Source: JAJDNS01 sp963578825 (GTDB lineage: Bacteria > Acidobacteriota > Vicinamibacteria > Fen-336). From it: a stretch of 64,000 bases of DNA. The position numbers and the translations under genes are program-made. Each line of letters opens with the position of its first letter. The stretch's first letter is position 1. Under the pieces are notes generated by a model. It saw only the letters and a list, made by a program, of their open reading frames with translations, did not search any database and had not been told where the DNA came from. Location: the NCBI GenBank assembly GCA_963578825.1, contig CAUZDW010000002.1, forward strand, positions 62,001 through 126,000, given 5' to 3'. Below are positions 1-12,614 of the stretch, piece after piece.

Positions 1-372
1 ATCACCGGCGTCACCGGCGTCTCGTAGGTGACGCGGATGTCCCGCGGGACCTCGCCCTCCCTGCACTCGAACTGCCCGGAGGGCCACAGAAACAGATCGT
101 AGAGGGTCTCCTCGGCCTTCACCTTGAGCGCGCGCTTGAGGTCGGACTCGGTGAGAATCTTCTCCGACAGAAGGAGCGAGCCGGATCAGGAACTGGCCGA
201 GGGATTCCCGGGGATCGTTGGACCAGGACGAGAAGATGTTTCCGTCCCGGACGATGATGCGCTTCTGAACCGAGGCCCGCTCCACGTGGAGGGTGCCCGT
301 CTTGCGTCCCGCGGCGATCCACTGCAGGACGTCGGGCAGGCCCATCGTCTGGAGGTCGCTGCGGAGACTCAT
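1..372 (-). pseudogene. DUF4388 (PATAN) domain gene, 5' part, apparent frameshift
   Basis: Reading leftward from the ATG at 372, the first 64 codons give a protein starting MSLRSDLQTMGLPDVLQWI and continuing through KTGTLHVE and GQFLIR, the typical opening of a DUF4388/PATAN domain. After the codon at 183-181 the frame is lost. Ignoring one base near 180 restores about 60 open codons (SLLLSEKILTESDLKRALKV, then ETLYDLFLWPSGQFE and VTYETPVTP), which match the rest of the same domain. The gene is cut by the left window edge. DUF4388 domains occur in regulatory and gliding/polarity proteins, but the exact role is unknown. It lies 25 bp downstream of the HNH gene on the same strand. The break is either a real frameshift or a one-base sequence error; reading resumes so cleanly that an error is quite possible. 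Confidence 0.7.
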
Positions 373-397
373 GGCTCGCTACAGGTCGGGCGGCGCC

Positions 398-931
398 TCA
401 ACCCTCGTCCCAGGCCAGATCCCAGAAGAGATAGTCGTGCCAGCTCTTTGGGGCCCTCCGCAGCCCCAGGCTCAAGGTCAGGTGCGGCAAGGCTGGAGGA
501 CGGCGTGGGCGCCTCAGCAGTCGAAGGCCCGCCTCCTCGGGAAGCAGATCGCCCTTCCGGCGGTTGCAGCCGATGCAGCAGGTGACGATGTTGTTCCAGT
601 CCTTGCGCCCACCTCGCGCGACGGGGACAACGTGGTCGAAGGTGAGCTGGGCAGGGGGGAAACGCCGGGCACAGTACTGGCAGTGGTGATCATCCCGGCC
701 GTAGACGTTCGCCCGGGAGAACGGCACGTCGGCGTAGGAGCGTTTCATACGGACGTGACGGAGCAGGCGGAGGACTGACGGCAGCCGCACCCGGACCGTG
801 ACGCCCCGGATCTCCCGATCGTAGACGGCGATGACCTCGACCTTGCCCTGGAACAGGAGGGTGATGGCCTTCTGCCACGAAACGACGCGGAGAGGCTCGT
901 ACGACGCGTTGAGAACGAGCGTCTGGTCCAT
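398..931 (-). CDS. HNH endonuclease family protein
   Basis: This 177-residue protein belongs to the HNH nuclease family common in bacterial core genomes. The first 70 residues (MDQTLVLNASYEPLRVVSW) are the conserved N-terminal region of this subgroup. The nuclease fold follows: C84-x2-C87 and C119-x2-C122 form the zinc-binding knuckles, D99-H100 gives the first catalytic histidine, and N114 and N123 sit at the expected later positions of the HNH motif. DNA cleavage is inferred from the family; the biological substrate of this subgroup is not known. The tail from about 130 is Arg/Pro-rich. No clear Shine-Dalgarno precedes the ATG at 931. It stands between the ED-pathway genes and the DUF4388 gene, all on the minus strand. 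Confidence 0.85.
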   Translation of the reverse strand: MDQTLVLNASYEPLRVVSWQKAITLLFQGKVEVIAVYDREIRGVTVRVRLPSVLRLLRHVRMKRSYADVPFSRANVYGRDDHHCQYCARRFPPAQLTFDHVVPVARGGRKDWNNIVTCCIGCNRRKGDLLPEEAGLRLLRRPRRPPALPHLTLSLGLRRAPKSWHDYLFWDLAWDEG

Positions 932-1000
932 GGGCGCACTCAGCCGAGTGATTGTGCCGTCGCCCTCAGAAGGCTGTCAAGGACAGCCCCTCAGCCCCCC

Positions 1001-1651
1001 TCAGCCGGCGTCGCGCGCCGCCTGGACGATCTCCACGAACCGCCGTGCCCTCTCCGTGAGGACGCTCGCCTCGCCCCGCCTGAGCGCGGCCAGGTCCACG
1101 AGGGCGCTGCCCACGCCGAGGGCCGCGGCGCCCGCCCTGATGAAATCCCCGGCGGTGTCCAGGTCGACGCCTCCGGTGGGCACCAGGTCGATCTGGGGCA
1201 GAGGGGCCTTGAGGGCCTTGAGGTAGCCCGGCCCCCCCACGGAACCCGCTGGAAAGACCTTGACCAGGTCGGCCCCGGCGGTCCAGGCGGCCACCACCTC
1301 CGTTGGGGTGAGCGCCCCTGGAATGATCGCCACGTCTCTCTCACGGCACGTGGAGATAGTGGCGGGGTTCAACGCCGGGCTCAGTATGAACTGGGCGCCG
1401 GCGTCGATGCACCGGATCGCGGTCTCGGGATCCAGGACCGTGCCCGCGCCCACCACCGCGTCGGTGGCGCGAGCCGCCACCTCCCGGATGAGGTCCACCG
1501 CCCCGGGAACGGTCATGGTGATCTCGAGAACGCCCACTCCACCGGCCTGGATCGCGTCGACGGCGCGATTGGCCTCGTCCGCGGAGCGGGCACGGATCAC
1601 GGGAATGAGGCCAGTGGACCGGATGCGGTCGAGAACCTGCTGTTTCTGCAC
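1001..1651 (-). CDS. eda: KDPG/KHG aldolase
   Basis: This is a 216-residue class I aldolase that splits 2-keto-3-deoxy-6-phosphogluconate into pyruvate and glyceraldehyde 3-phosphate in the cytoplasm. The Schiff-base lysine is K131 in ADLVKVFPA and the general base is E43 in VLEITMT. PTGGV near 160 is the phosphate-binding loop. Its length is normal for the family. It starts 6 bp after the stop of a PfkB-type sugar kinase, so the two are surely co-transcribed; together they convert 2-keto-3-deoxygluconate to central metabolites. No 6-phosphogluconate dehydratase is nearby, so the pair more likely serves uronate or sugar-acid catabolism than a complete local Entner-Doudoroff operon. Confidence 0.93.
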   Translation of the reverse strand: MQKQQVLDRIRSTGLIPVIRARSADEANRAVDAIQAGGVGVLEITMTVPGAVDLIREVAARATDAVVGAGTVLDPETAIRCIDAGAQFILSPALNPATISTCRERDVAIIPGALTPTEVVAAWTAGADLVKVFPAGSVGGPGYLKALKAPLPQIDLVPTGGVDLDTAGDFIRAGAAALGVGSALVDLAALRRGEASVLTERARRFVEIVQAARDAG

Positions 1652-1657
1652 GATCTC

Positions 1658-2758
1658 CTAGCGCGCGACTCGCGCAGAGTCTCCCCGCATCACACGTTCG
1701 ACCTCGGCGAGGCGAGCCATGGTGGTGTCGCCCGGTGTGGTCATGGCCAGGGCCCCGTGTGCGGCGCCGCAGTCGACCGCCCACTGGGGCCCCCTGGACG
1801 CGAGAAACCCGTAGATGAGGCCGGAGGCGAAGGAGTCGCCTCCGCCCACGCGGTCGAAGATCTCCAGGGCCTCGTACCGGCGCGAGGTGTAGAGCGCGCC
1901 ATCGTAGTGAAGGACGGCCGCCCAGTCATTGATCGAGGCCGTTCGGGCGTTTCGGAGCGTGGTTCCCACGGCCTTGAAGTTCGGGAACTCGGAGATGGCC
2001 GCTTGCATCATCTGCTGGAAGTTTCCGACGTCGAGTGCCGAGAGGTCCTGGTCGAGCCCCTCCACCTCGAACCCCAGGGCGGCGGTGAAATCCTCTTCGT
2101 TGCCAAGCATCACGTCCACCAGAGGCGCCAGCTCGCGGTTGACCTCCCGGGCCCGGGCCTTGCCGCCGATGAATGTCCAGAGCGACGGCCGATAGTTGAG
2201 GTCGTACGAGACGATGGTGCCGTGCTTCCGTGCGGCGGTCATGGCCTCTCGGGCCACGAGAGGCGCCGTCTCGGAGAGTGCGGCGAAGATGCCGCCGGTG
2301 TGGAACCAGCGGGCACCTTCCGAGGCGAAGAGCCTCTCCCAATCGACGTCTCCGGGCTCGAGCTGCGAGACCGCGGTGTGACCCCGATCGGAGCAGCCCA
2401 GTGCGGCCCTCACACCGAAGCCCCGCTCGGTGAAGTTGAGACCGTTCCTGGCCGTGCGGCCGACGCCGTCGTCCGCCACCCAGCGGAGGTGGGCCGAGTC
2501 GACGCCGCCCTGCAGGATGAGGTCCTCTAGGAGGCGGCCTATGGGGTTGTCGACAAGGGCTGTCACCACCGCCGTCCGAAGGCCGAAGCACCTCTTCAGT
2601 CCCCGCGCCACGTTGTACTCGCCGCCGCCCTCCCAGGCCTTGAATTGCCGCGTGCTGTGGATGCGGGTCTCGCCGGGATCGAGGCGCAGCATCACCTCGC
2701 CCAGGCTGACGAGATCGAAGCGGCACTCGGCCGTGGGCTTGAGGGACAGGGCGGGCAT
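1658..2758 (-). CDS. kdgK: PfkB-family sugar kinase, probably 2-keto-3-deoxygluconate kinase
   Basis: A 366-residue carbohydrate kinase of the PfkB/ribokinase family. FDLVSLGEVMLRL at the N-terminus and WEGGGEYNVARGL near 42-54 form the substrate lid and first signature. SYDLNYRPSLW (184-194) is the typical sugar-kinase core strand, and DRVGGGDSFASG (302-313) is the second signature with D308 as catalytic base. It is longer than most PfkB kinases, with an insertion around residues 230-285. The next gene downstream is KDPG aldolase at 6 bp, which makes 2-keto-3-deoxygluconate the likely substrate. Sequence alone does not exclude another sugar acid. Confidence 0.8.
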   Translation of the reverse strand: MPALSLKPTAECRFDLVSLGEVMLRLDPGETRIHSTRQFKAWEGGGEYNVARGLKRCFGLRTAVVTALVDNPIGRLLEDLILQGGVDSAHLRWVADDGVGRTARNGLNFTERGFGVRAALGCSDRGHTAVSQLEPGDVDWERLFASEGARWFHTGGIFAALSETAPLVAREAMTAARKHGTIVSYDLNYRPSLWTFIGGKARAREVNRELAPLVDVMLGNEEDFTAALGFEVEGLDQDLSALDVGNFQQMMQAAISEFPNFKAVGTTLRNARTASINDWAAVLHYDGALYTSRRYEALEIFDRVGGGDSFASGLIYGFLASRGPQWAVDCGAAHGALAMTTPGDTTMARLAEVERVMRGDSARVAR

Positions 2759-2861
2759 TCAGATCGCTCTTCCTGCCCCCGCGCCTGCGCGCACGGGGCG
2801 CTCGGTCGCGAGGGCAGACGCACGGTAGCCCCGGGTGTCCGCGGGTGTCAATCCGGCGGGG

Positions 2862-3923
2862 TCAGAGGAGGAGCATCGCGTCGCCGTAGGAGTAGAAGCG
2901 GTACGCTCGGCGCACCGCCTCCTCGTACGCGGAGAGAATTCTCTTCCGCCCGGCGAAGGCGCTCACGAGGAGGAGGAGCGAGGAGCGCGGGAGGTGGAAG
3001 TTGGTGAGCAGGACGTCGACGACCCGGAAGGAGTGCCCCGGCGTGATCACGAGAGCCGTCTCGCGGTCGCCGGCCCTCAGTTCGCCGTCGGGGGTCACCG
3101 CCGCCTCGAGGGTGCGAGTGGTGGTGGTTCCCACTGCGACGACGCGGTGGCCCTCGCGATGGGTCCGACTGATGGCTGCCGCCGCATCCTCGGGGAGGGA
3201 GAAGCGCTCCGGGTCCACCCGATGCTCCCGCACGTCAGCCACCTCCACGGGACGGAAGGTCCCAGGACCCACGTGCAGGACGATCTCGGCTCGCTGGATC
3301 CCCCGGCTCTCGAGGCGTTGGAACAGCTCGGCGGTGAAGTGCAGCCCCGCGGTGGGCGCCGCGATGCTACCCGGCTCGCGGGCGTAAACGGTCTGGTAGC
3401 GGTCGCGGTCCGCAGGACGATCCGGACGGCGGATGTAGGGCGGGAGCGGCACGTGCCCGTAGCGTTGAATCATCGAGTCCGGATCGGCGCTCGAGGCGAC
3501 GAGACGCACGAGGCGGCTCGGTCCGGAGGCGTCGTCCGACCGGGCACCCGGGATGTCTTCGACCCGGACCTGAAAGCCCGAGCCAATCTCCACGACCGCT
3601 CCCGGGCGCAGACGACGCCCCGGTCGGACCATGGCCTCCCAGAGGTCGGCCTCGCGTCGGCGCACCAGGAGGATCTCGGCCTGGCCCCCCCCCGCGCGGC
3701 GGCCCAGGAGGCGTGCCGGGAGGACGCGGCTGCGATTCGTGACCAGGAGGTCTCCGGGCGCAAGCAGGTCGGGGAGATCCTCGAAGGCGTGATCTGCGAG
3801 GGTCCCGGTCGAGCGGTCGAGCACCAGAAGCCTGGACGAACCCCGCTCGGTGGGCGGCTCCTGCGCAATGAGCTCCTCCGGCAGGTCGTAGTCGTAGTCC
3901 CCGATGGAGAAGCCGTCGCTCAT
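2862..3923 (-). CDS. queA: tRNA preQ1(34) S-adenosylmethionine ribosyltransferase-isomerase
   Basis: This 353-residue enzyme transfers and isomerises the ribosyl group of S-adenosylmethionine onto 7-aminomethyl-7-deazaguanine at the tRNA wobble position, the penultimate step of queuosine synthesis. Family hallmarks are the N-terminal YDYDLPEELIAQEP, NRSRVLPARL (63-72), the central PTAGLHFT, HVGPGTFRPV, and the C-terminal LTNFHLPRSSLLLLVSAF. Length is normal. It lies 30 bp after ruvB in the same direction, at the end of the yebC-ruvCAB run. A 103-bp gap separates it from the following sugar kinase. Confidence 0.96.
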   Translation of the reverse strand: MSDGFSIGDYDYDLPEELIAQEPPTERGSSRLLVLDRSTGTLADHAFEDLPDLLAPGDLLVTNRSRVLPARLLGRRAGGGQAEILLVRRREADLWEAMVRPGRRLRPGAVVEIGSGFQVRVEDIPGARSDDASGPSRLVRLVASSADPDSMIQRYGHVPLPPYIRRPDRPADRDRYQTVYAREPGSIAAPTAGLHFTAELFQRLESRGIQRAEIVLHVGPGTFRPVEVADVREHRVDPERFSLPEDAAAAISRTHREGHRVVAVGTTTTRTLEAAVTPDGELRAGDRETALVITPGHSFRVVDVLLTNFHLPRSSLLLLVSAFAGRKRILSAYEEAVRRAYRFYSYGDAMLLL

Positions 3924-3953
3924 GTGAGGCCCGGAGTGTACTCCCGCGGCCCC

Positions 3954-4982
3954 TCAGAACAGCTTCTTCTGGGGCGCGGGAGGGGGTGGTGCGTCCTTGC
4001 CGAAATAGGCGTAGGCGCGGGGCGTGGCCACGCGACCTCGCGGGGTGCGGTCGAGGAAGCCCAGCTGAAGGAGGTAGGGCTCGTAGATGTCCTCGATGGC
4101 GTCGGGCTCCTCGCTGATGGCGGCAGCCAGGGCGCTCACGCCCACGGGTCCCCCGCCGAACTTCTCGATGATGGTGAGGAGCAGCCGGCGGTCCACGTCG
4201 TCGAAGCCGTTGGCGTCGACCTCGAGCAGGGAGAGGGCCTCCCTGGCCACGTGGGCGGTAATGGTCCCGTCCGCTCTCACCTGGGCGTAGTCGCGCACGC
4301 GACGCAACAGCCGGTTGGCGACGCGCGGTGTGCCGCGACTCCGGCCGGCGATCTCTCGGGTGCCGTCGGGCTCGATGGGCACGCCGAGAATTCGGGCGGA
4401 GCGCGTGACGATGATCTCGAGGTCGGCGACGGTGTAGAAGTCCAGGCGGTGGACGATGCCGAAGCGCCCCCGGAGCGGGGCGGTGAGGAGGCCGGCCCGC
4501 GTGGTGGCGCCCACGAGGGTGTAGGGCTTCAGCGGCACCTTCATCGAGCGGGCGCCGGGGCCGCTGCCGATCATCAGGTCGAGGGTGTAGTCCTCGAGAG
4601 CGGGGTAGAGGATCTCCTCGATCTTGGCGTCGAGGCGATGGATCTCGTCGACGAAGAGGATCTCCCGGTCCTCGAGTGCGGTGAGGAGAGCCGCGAGATC
4701 CCCTGCCCGCTCGATGACAGGCCCCGCCGTGGCCTTGATGCAGACGTCGAGCTCGGCGGCCAGGACGTGGGCGAGGCTGGTCTTGCCCACGCCGGGGGGC
4801 CCGAAGAGCAGGACGTGATCGAGCGCCTCGCCCCGGGCCCGAGCGGCTTCGATGGCCACGCGGAGGTTGGCCACCACCGGCGCCTGCCCCACGTATTCGT
4901 CCAGGTTCCGGGGGCGGAGGGACTGGTCGTACCCGAGCTCGTCGTCCAGGGGGCGGCCGGTGAGAAGGCGTTCGTCGCTCAC
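3954..4982 (-). CDS. ruvB: Holliday junction branch-migration ATPase RuvB
   Basis: A 342-residue AAA+ motor that forms hexameric rings around DNA arms of a Holliday junction and drives branch migration with RuvA. Visible motifs are LDEYVGQ near the start, Walker A GPPGVGKTSLA around residue 60, Walker B ILFVDEIHRLD near 110, sensor VGATTRAGLL, and the C-terminal winged-helix with GPVGVSALAAAI and GFLDRTPRGRVAT. The ATG lies 11 bp after the ruvA stop. Length and all ATPase motifs are complete. Confidence 0.98.
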   Translation of the reverse strand: MSDERLLTGRPLDDELGYDQSLRPRNLDEYVGQAPVVANLRVAIEAARARGEALDHVLLFGPPGVGKTSLAHVLAAELDVCIKATAGPVIERAGDLAALLTALEDREILFVDEIHRLDAKIEEILYPALEDYTLDLMIGSGPGARSMKVPLKPYTLVGATTRAGLLTAPLRGRFGIVHRLDFYTVADLEIIVTRSARILGVPIEPDGTREIAGRSRGTPRVANRLLRRVRDYAQVRADGTITAHVAREALSLLEVDANGFDDVDRRLLLTIIEKFGGGPVGVSALAAAISEEPDAIEDIYEPYLLQLGFLDRTPRGRVATPRAYAYFGKDAPPPPAPQKKLF

Positions 4983-4993
4983 GTGTGCTTACC

Positions 4994-5617
4994 TTACCGC
5001 CCCGAGAGGATGCGCAGGGTCCGGCGGAGGAGGTCTTCGAATCGGCCGTCCGCACCCTGCTTGAGGGCCTTCTCCACGCCGCGCTCCGCTTCCGCGCGGG
5101 AGTAGCCCAGGTGGACGAGGGCCGAGACGAGGTCGTCCTGCGTGGTGGCCGGGGTCTCTTCGGCCGGGAGCTCCGGGCCGGAGAGGCCCTGCACCTTGTC
5201 CCTGAGCTCGACGACGAGACGCTCCGCCGTCTTCTTTCCCACACCGGGGATTCGGGTGAGCCTGGGAAGGTCGCCCGAGCGGAGGGCGCCGACGAGATCG
5301 GGGGCCTCGATTCCGGACAGGATGCCGATGCCTAGGCGCGGCCCGACTCCGGCCACCGAGATCAGCCGCTCGAAGAGGGCCTGCTCGGAGGCCGTGACGA
5401 AGCCAAAGAGAGCAAACGTGTCTTCCCTCACGTGGGTGTGGGTGAGGACGGTGACCTCGGCCCCGAGCTCACCCAGGCGGTAGAAGGTGCTCAGGGGAAT
5501 GGTGACGCGGTACCCGACGCCGGCAACGTCGAGAACCAGCTCCTGGGGCGCCTTTCGGAGGATGCGGCCGGTCAGCTGGGCGATCAGGGGGACACCGCTG
5601 CGGTGGGACGGAGGCAC
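4994..5617 (-). CDS. ruvA: Holliday junction-binding protein RuvA
   Basis: RuvA binds the four-way junction and loads RuvB. IAQLTGRIL is the usual N-terminus, followed by domain I with HTHVREDTFALFGF, the two helix-hairpin-helix elements (LISVAGVGPRLGIGIL and LTRIPGVGKKTAERLV), and a C-terminal RuvB-interacting domain. The start is unclear. A GTG at 5617 gives 207 residues with an eight-residue N-terminal extension and overlaps ruvC by 34 bp. The family alignment would instead place the start at the CTG at 5587, forming a CTGA overlap with the ruvC stop. Neither has a convincing ribosome site. Confidence 0.94.
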   Translation of the reverse strand: MPPSHRSGVPLIAQLTGRILRKAPQELVLDVAGVGYRVTIPLSTFYRLGELGAEVTVLTHTHVREDTFALFGFVTASEQALFERLISVAGVGPRLGIGILSGIEAPDLVGALRSGDLPRLTRIPGVGKKTAERLVVELRDKVQGLSGPELPAEETPATTQDDLVSALVHLGYSRAEAERGVEKALKQGADGRFEDLLRRTLRILSGR

Positions 5618-6072
5618 GCCAGGCAGAGGGCCACCGCCAAGGCGTCGGTGGCGTCGCCGGCCTTCGCGGGTTCCGACAGGCCGAGGAGCCGGGTCACCAT
5701 GAAGGCCACCTGTGTCTTCTCCGCCCGCCCGAAGCCGGTGATCTGCTGCTTGACCGTTGCCGGCGGGAACTCGTGGACCTCCAGCCCGGCCTCGGAACCG
5801 GCCAGGAGGACGACCCCGCGGACGTGACCGAGGACGAGGGCGGTGCGGGTGTTGGCGGCGTGGAAGACGTCCTCCACTGCCAGCAGATCAGGCCCGAGGC
5901 GGTCGATCACCGCGGCGATGCCGGCGTGGATGTGGCGCAGGCGCTCCGGCAGGGAGGCCTTGCGGGGCGGGGCGATCGTGCCCTTCTCGACGAGCTGGTG
6001 CCGCCGTCCGTCCGTCACGACGGCCCCGTACCCCGTTCGGAGGGAGCCGGGGTCGACGCCGAGGATCAGCAT
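5584..6072 (-). CDS. ruvC: Holliday junction resolvase RuvC
   Basis: A 162-residue endonuclease that cuts Holliday junctions symmetrically. It has the RNase H-like fold and all four acidic catalytic residues: D7 in LGVDPG, E67 in AVEDVF, and D140 and D143 in GDATDALAVAL. PATVKQQITGFGRAEKTQV is the conserved DNA-binding loop with basic residues. Length is normal. It follows yebC by 12 bp and overlaps ruvA, in the common order yebC-ruvC-ruvA-ruvB. Confidence 0.97.
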   Translation of the reverse strand: MLILGVDPGSLRTGYGAVVTDGRRHQLVEKGTIAPPRKASLPERLRHIHAGIAAVIDRLGPDLLAVEDVFHAANTRTALVLGHVRGVVLLAGSEAGLEVHEFPPATVKQQITGFGRAEKTQVAFMVTRLLGLSEPAKAGDATDALAVALCLACLRPTAAVSP

Positions 6073-6084
6073 GGGGGTCGAGGC

Positions 6085-6837
6085 CTAGCCAGCCGCCGTC
6101 GTCTCCATTTCCTTCTCGGAGATGTCGGCGTTCTCCCAGACATTCTGGACGTCGTCATGATCCTCGAGGGCGTCGAGGAGCTTGAGCATCTGCTGGGCCT
6201 TGGGCCCCGTGAGCGAGATGTTGTTGTCGGCGATCTTCTTGATCTCCGCCTCATCGGCCTCGAGCCCGGCCTTCGTCACGGCCTCGCGCACCGCCTCGAA
6301 ATCCGCGGGGGCGGTGTAGACGGTGAATCCCTGGGGTTCGCTCTGGATGTCATCGGCGCCGGCATCGAGGACCACCTCCATGAGGGTGTCCTCGGTGGTC
6401 TTCTCGGCGGAGATGGCGATCACCCCTCGGGGCTTGAACATGTAGGCTACGCTGCCCGGGTTGCCGAGGTTGCCGTTGTGCTTCGAGAAGAGGTGGCGGA
6501 TCTCGGAGACGGTGCGGTTGCGGTTGTCGGTCGAGCCCTCGATGAGGAGGGCGACACCTCCGGGGCCGTAGCCCTCGAGGGTCAGGTCCTCGTAGGTCGC
6601 GCCCTCGAGCTCGCCGGTACCCTTCTTGATGGCCCGGGTGATGTTGTCCGCGGGCATGTTGGCGCCCTTGGCCTTCTCGACGGCGGTTCGGAGCCGAGGG
6701 TTGCTCTCCACGTCCCCGCCGCCCAGGCGGGCGGCGATGGTCATCTCACGGATGATCTTGGTGAAGAGCTTGCCCCTCCTGGCGTCGGTGGCGCCCTTCT
6801 TGTGCTTGATCGAAGCCCACTTGGAGTGTCCGGACAT
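6085..6837 (-). CDS. yebC: YebC/PmpR-family protein
   Basis: A 250-residue member of the YebC/PmpR family, described as a DNA-binding regulator in some species and more recently linked to translation of proline-rich stretches. The N-terminal signature MSGHSKWASIKHKKGATDA is intact, as is GYGPGGVALLIE in the middle domain. A good ribosome site (AGGAG, 8 nt spacing) precedes the ATG. The gene begins only 52 bp beyond the T-run of the rRNA terminator. A TAGACT at that distance could be its -10 box, but the matching -35 is poor, so read-through from the rRNA operon may contribute. Confidence 0.96.
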   Translation of the reverse strand: MSGHSKWASIKHKKGATDARRGKLFTKIIREMTIAARLGGGDVESNPRLRTAVEKAKGANMPADNITRAIKKGTGELEGATYEDLTLEGYGPGGVALLIEGSTDNRNRTVSEIRHLFSKHNGNLGNPGSVAYMFKPRGVIAISAEKTTEDTLMEVVLDAGADDIQSEPQGFTVYTAPADFEAVREAVTKAGLEADEAEIKKIADNNISLTGPKAQQMLKLLDALEDHDDVQNVWENADISEKEMETTAAG

Positions 6838-6889
6838 CTGGTCTTCTCCTGACGAGTTCCGGCAAGTCTAGCATCCGGCCGGAGGGCAC

Positions 6890-6920
6890 AAAAAAGCCCC
6901 GGTCCGCGAGGGACCGGGGC
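6890..6920 (-). terminator. Rho-independent terminator of the rRNA operon
   Basis: A perfect 10-bp GC-rich inverted repeat (6896-6905 with 6911-6920, loop GCGAG) is followed on the minus strand by six T residues (A6 at 6890-6895 on the plus strand). It sits 32 bp beyond the end of 5S rRNA, the right place to end the operon. Confidence 0.93.
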
Positions 6921-6952
6921 ACCAAGATGAGGAATCGAAGATGAAGAAAAGT

Positions 6953-7068
6953 CCCGGCAACGTCCTACTCTCCCACCAAGCTGCCCTGGCAGTACCATCG
7001 GCGCTGGAGGGCTTAACGGCCGTGTTCGGAATGGGAACGGGTGTGGCCCCTCCGCCATGATCACCGGG
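6953..7068 (-). rRNA. rrf: 5S ribosomal RNA
   Basis: About 116 nt. The minus strand shows the conserved loop CCGAACACGG and the region GGTACTGCCAGGGCAGC, and the two ends (CCCGGTGATC and GTTGCCGGG) pair as helix I. It is the last RNA of the operon, about 93 bp after 23S. Confidence 0.95.
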
Positions 7069-7086
7069 ATGAAATATCAAGCCGAA

Positions 7087-7103
7087 GACAACCGAAGATT
7101 CCA
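7087..7103 (-). repeat. 23S processing stem, downstream arm
   Basis: These 17 nt in the 23S-5S spacer pair along their full length (one G-U) with 10237-10253 upstream of 23S. Such a stem encloses pre-23S and is the normal RNase III target. Confidence 0.8.
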
Positions 7104-7161
7104 CTCACTCGGGCGCTCGGGCGAGCGCACCGCCAACTGTTTCCGGCAGTATAAACACCAT

Positions 7162-10174
<3,013 letters not shown>

Positions 10175-10236
10175 ACGGCGTTTACACTGCATGAAACACC
10201 GTTGGTCGGTACGACGCCCTTTACGCCTTTCGTTTA

Positions 10237-10253
10237 TGGAATCTTCAGTTGTC
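10237..10253 (-). repeat. 23S processing stem, upstream arm
   Basis: This 17-nt arm lies in the tRNA-Ala to 23S spacer, 63 nt before 23S, and is complementary to 7087-7103 with a single G-U pair. It completes the RNase III-type stem around pre-23S. Confidence 0.8.
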
Positions 10254-10401
10254 AATGAGCCGCGGGCACGTTCGACCCGCAGTGTTGCCCTCTTGTTGGA
10301 AGGCACCACCGCTCGGTCTTCCCCGGACTGCGGGACGATCGAGCGCTAGTGTCTTCGTGACGCGTGGCGTCGATTTGTCGATGTCTCCTCTCTCCGGGGG
10401 C

Positions 10402-10477
10402 TGGTGGAGCTGACCGGGTTCGAACCGGCGACCTCCTGGTTGCAAACCAGGCGCTCTCCCAGCTGAGCTACAGCCCC
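10402..10477 (-). tRNA. tRNA-Ala (TGC)
   Basis: The 76-nt minus-strand sequence folds as a cloverleaf with an encoded CCA end. The D-arm is AGCTCAGCTGGGAGAGC, the anticodon loop TTTGCAA gives TGC, and the T-arm carries GGTTCGAACC. It sits in the 16S-23S spacer, its classical place. Confidence 0.97.
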
Positions 10478-10490
10478 GGAACTCTCCGGT

Positions 10491-10566
<76 letters not shown>

Positions 10567-10666
10567 GTGGCGGCCACGTCCGGCCTGGCGGTGACTCCGG
10601 GGGTTGAGGGTTTCGACGAAGGGCTTTCCAAAGAGCAGGCGCCCGGCCCTGGGGCCGAAGCGCGGT

Positions 10667-10690
10667 GGCTCCCTGAAAACTGGATAGACG
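10667..10690 (-). repeat. 16S processing stem, downstream arm
   Basis: This 24-nt arm lies 40 nt after the 16S 3' end and pairs over its whole length (two G-U pairs) with 12397-12420 in the leader. It is the expected RNase III stem of pre-16S. Confidence 0.85.
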
Positions 10691-10724
10691 CGTCCGAGTC
10701 CGACGAAAACCGCGGCCGTTTGGA

Positions 10725-12285
<1,561 letters not shown>

Positions 12286-12396
12286 CTTGCAACGCCCCCG
12301 CCACGACAGCCCAAAGGCCGCCACAACGAAGACGCCACCCTAACCGAAAAGGTAAAACTCGGTCCTTTGGCTCGATTCTCGCCGGAATCTCTTCTT

Positions 12397-12420
12397 CGTC
12401 TATCCAGTTTTCAAAGAGCC
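12397..12420 (-). repeat. 16S processing stem, upstream arm, with boxA-like element
   Basis: This leader segment begins GGCTCTTTGAAAAC on the minus strand, close to the rRNA antitermination boxA consensus, and pairs fully with 10667-10690 after 16S. It probably serves both Nus-factor loading and pre-16S processing. Confidence 0.8.
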
Positions 12421-12440
12421 ACCCCGTCTTTGGGGGACTC

Positions 12441-12486
12441 GACCAGAATACCAAAGGAGGGTGTCTTAGTCAACCCTTTTCTGGTC
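12441..12486 (-). other. Hairpin in the rRNA leader
   Basis: GACCAGAA (12441-12448) and TTCTGGTC (12479-12486) are perfect inverted repeats, with a second inner paired segment (AAGGaGGGT with ACCCTT). The stem lies in the roughly 295-nt leader before 16S. I see no gene in 12286-12610, only leader and promoter. Confidence 0.55.
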
Positions 12487-12585
12487 ATTGCTTTAGCCGG
12501 AAGTGAAAGTGCCGGAGAGGCCCGTCCGAATCCGAAGTGGCCACGCAGGCACCGAGCGAGCCGCTCAACACCCGACCGAACGATA

Positions 12586-12614
12586 ATAATAGGACCGCGC
12601 TAGCCCCTTGTCAA
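12586..12614 (-). promoter_or_regulatory. Promoter of the rRNA operon
   Basis: On the minus strand a perfect TTGACA (12614-12609) is followed after exactly 17 bp by TATTAT (12591-12586). A GC-rich stretch follows the -10 box, as in stringently controlled promoters. The -35 box overlaps the tyrS stop codon, so there is no room for a UP element outside the tyrS coding sequence. Confidence 0.9.

Noticed and set aside
278..293. Second parS-like palindrome CTCCACGTGGAG
   Set aside because: Only the central 10-12 bp match; five of the 16 parS positions differ and it lies 44 kb from parAB.
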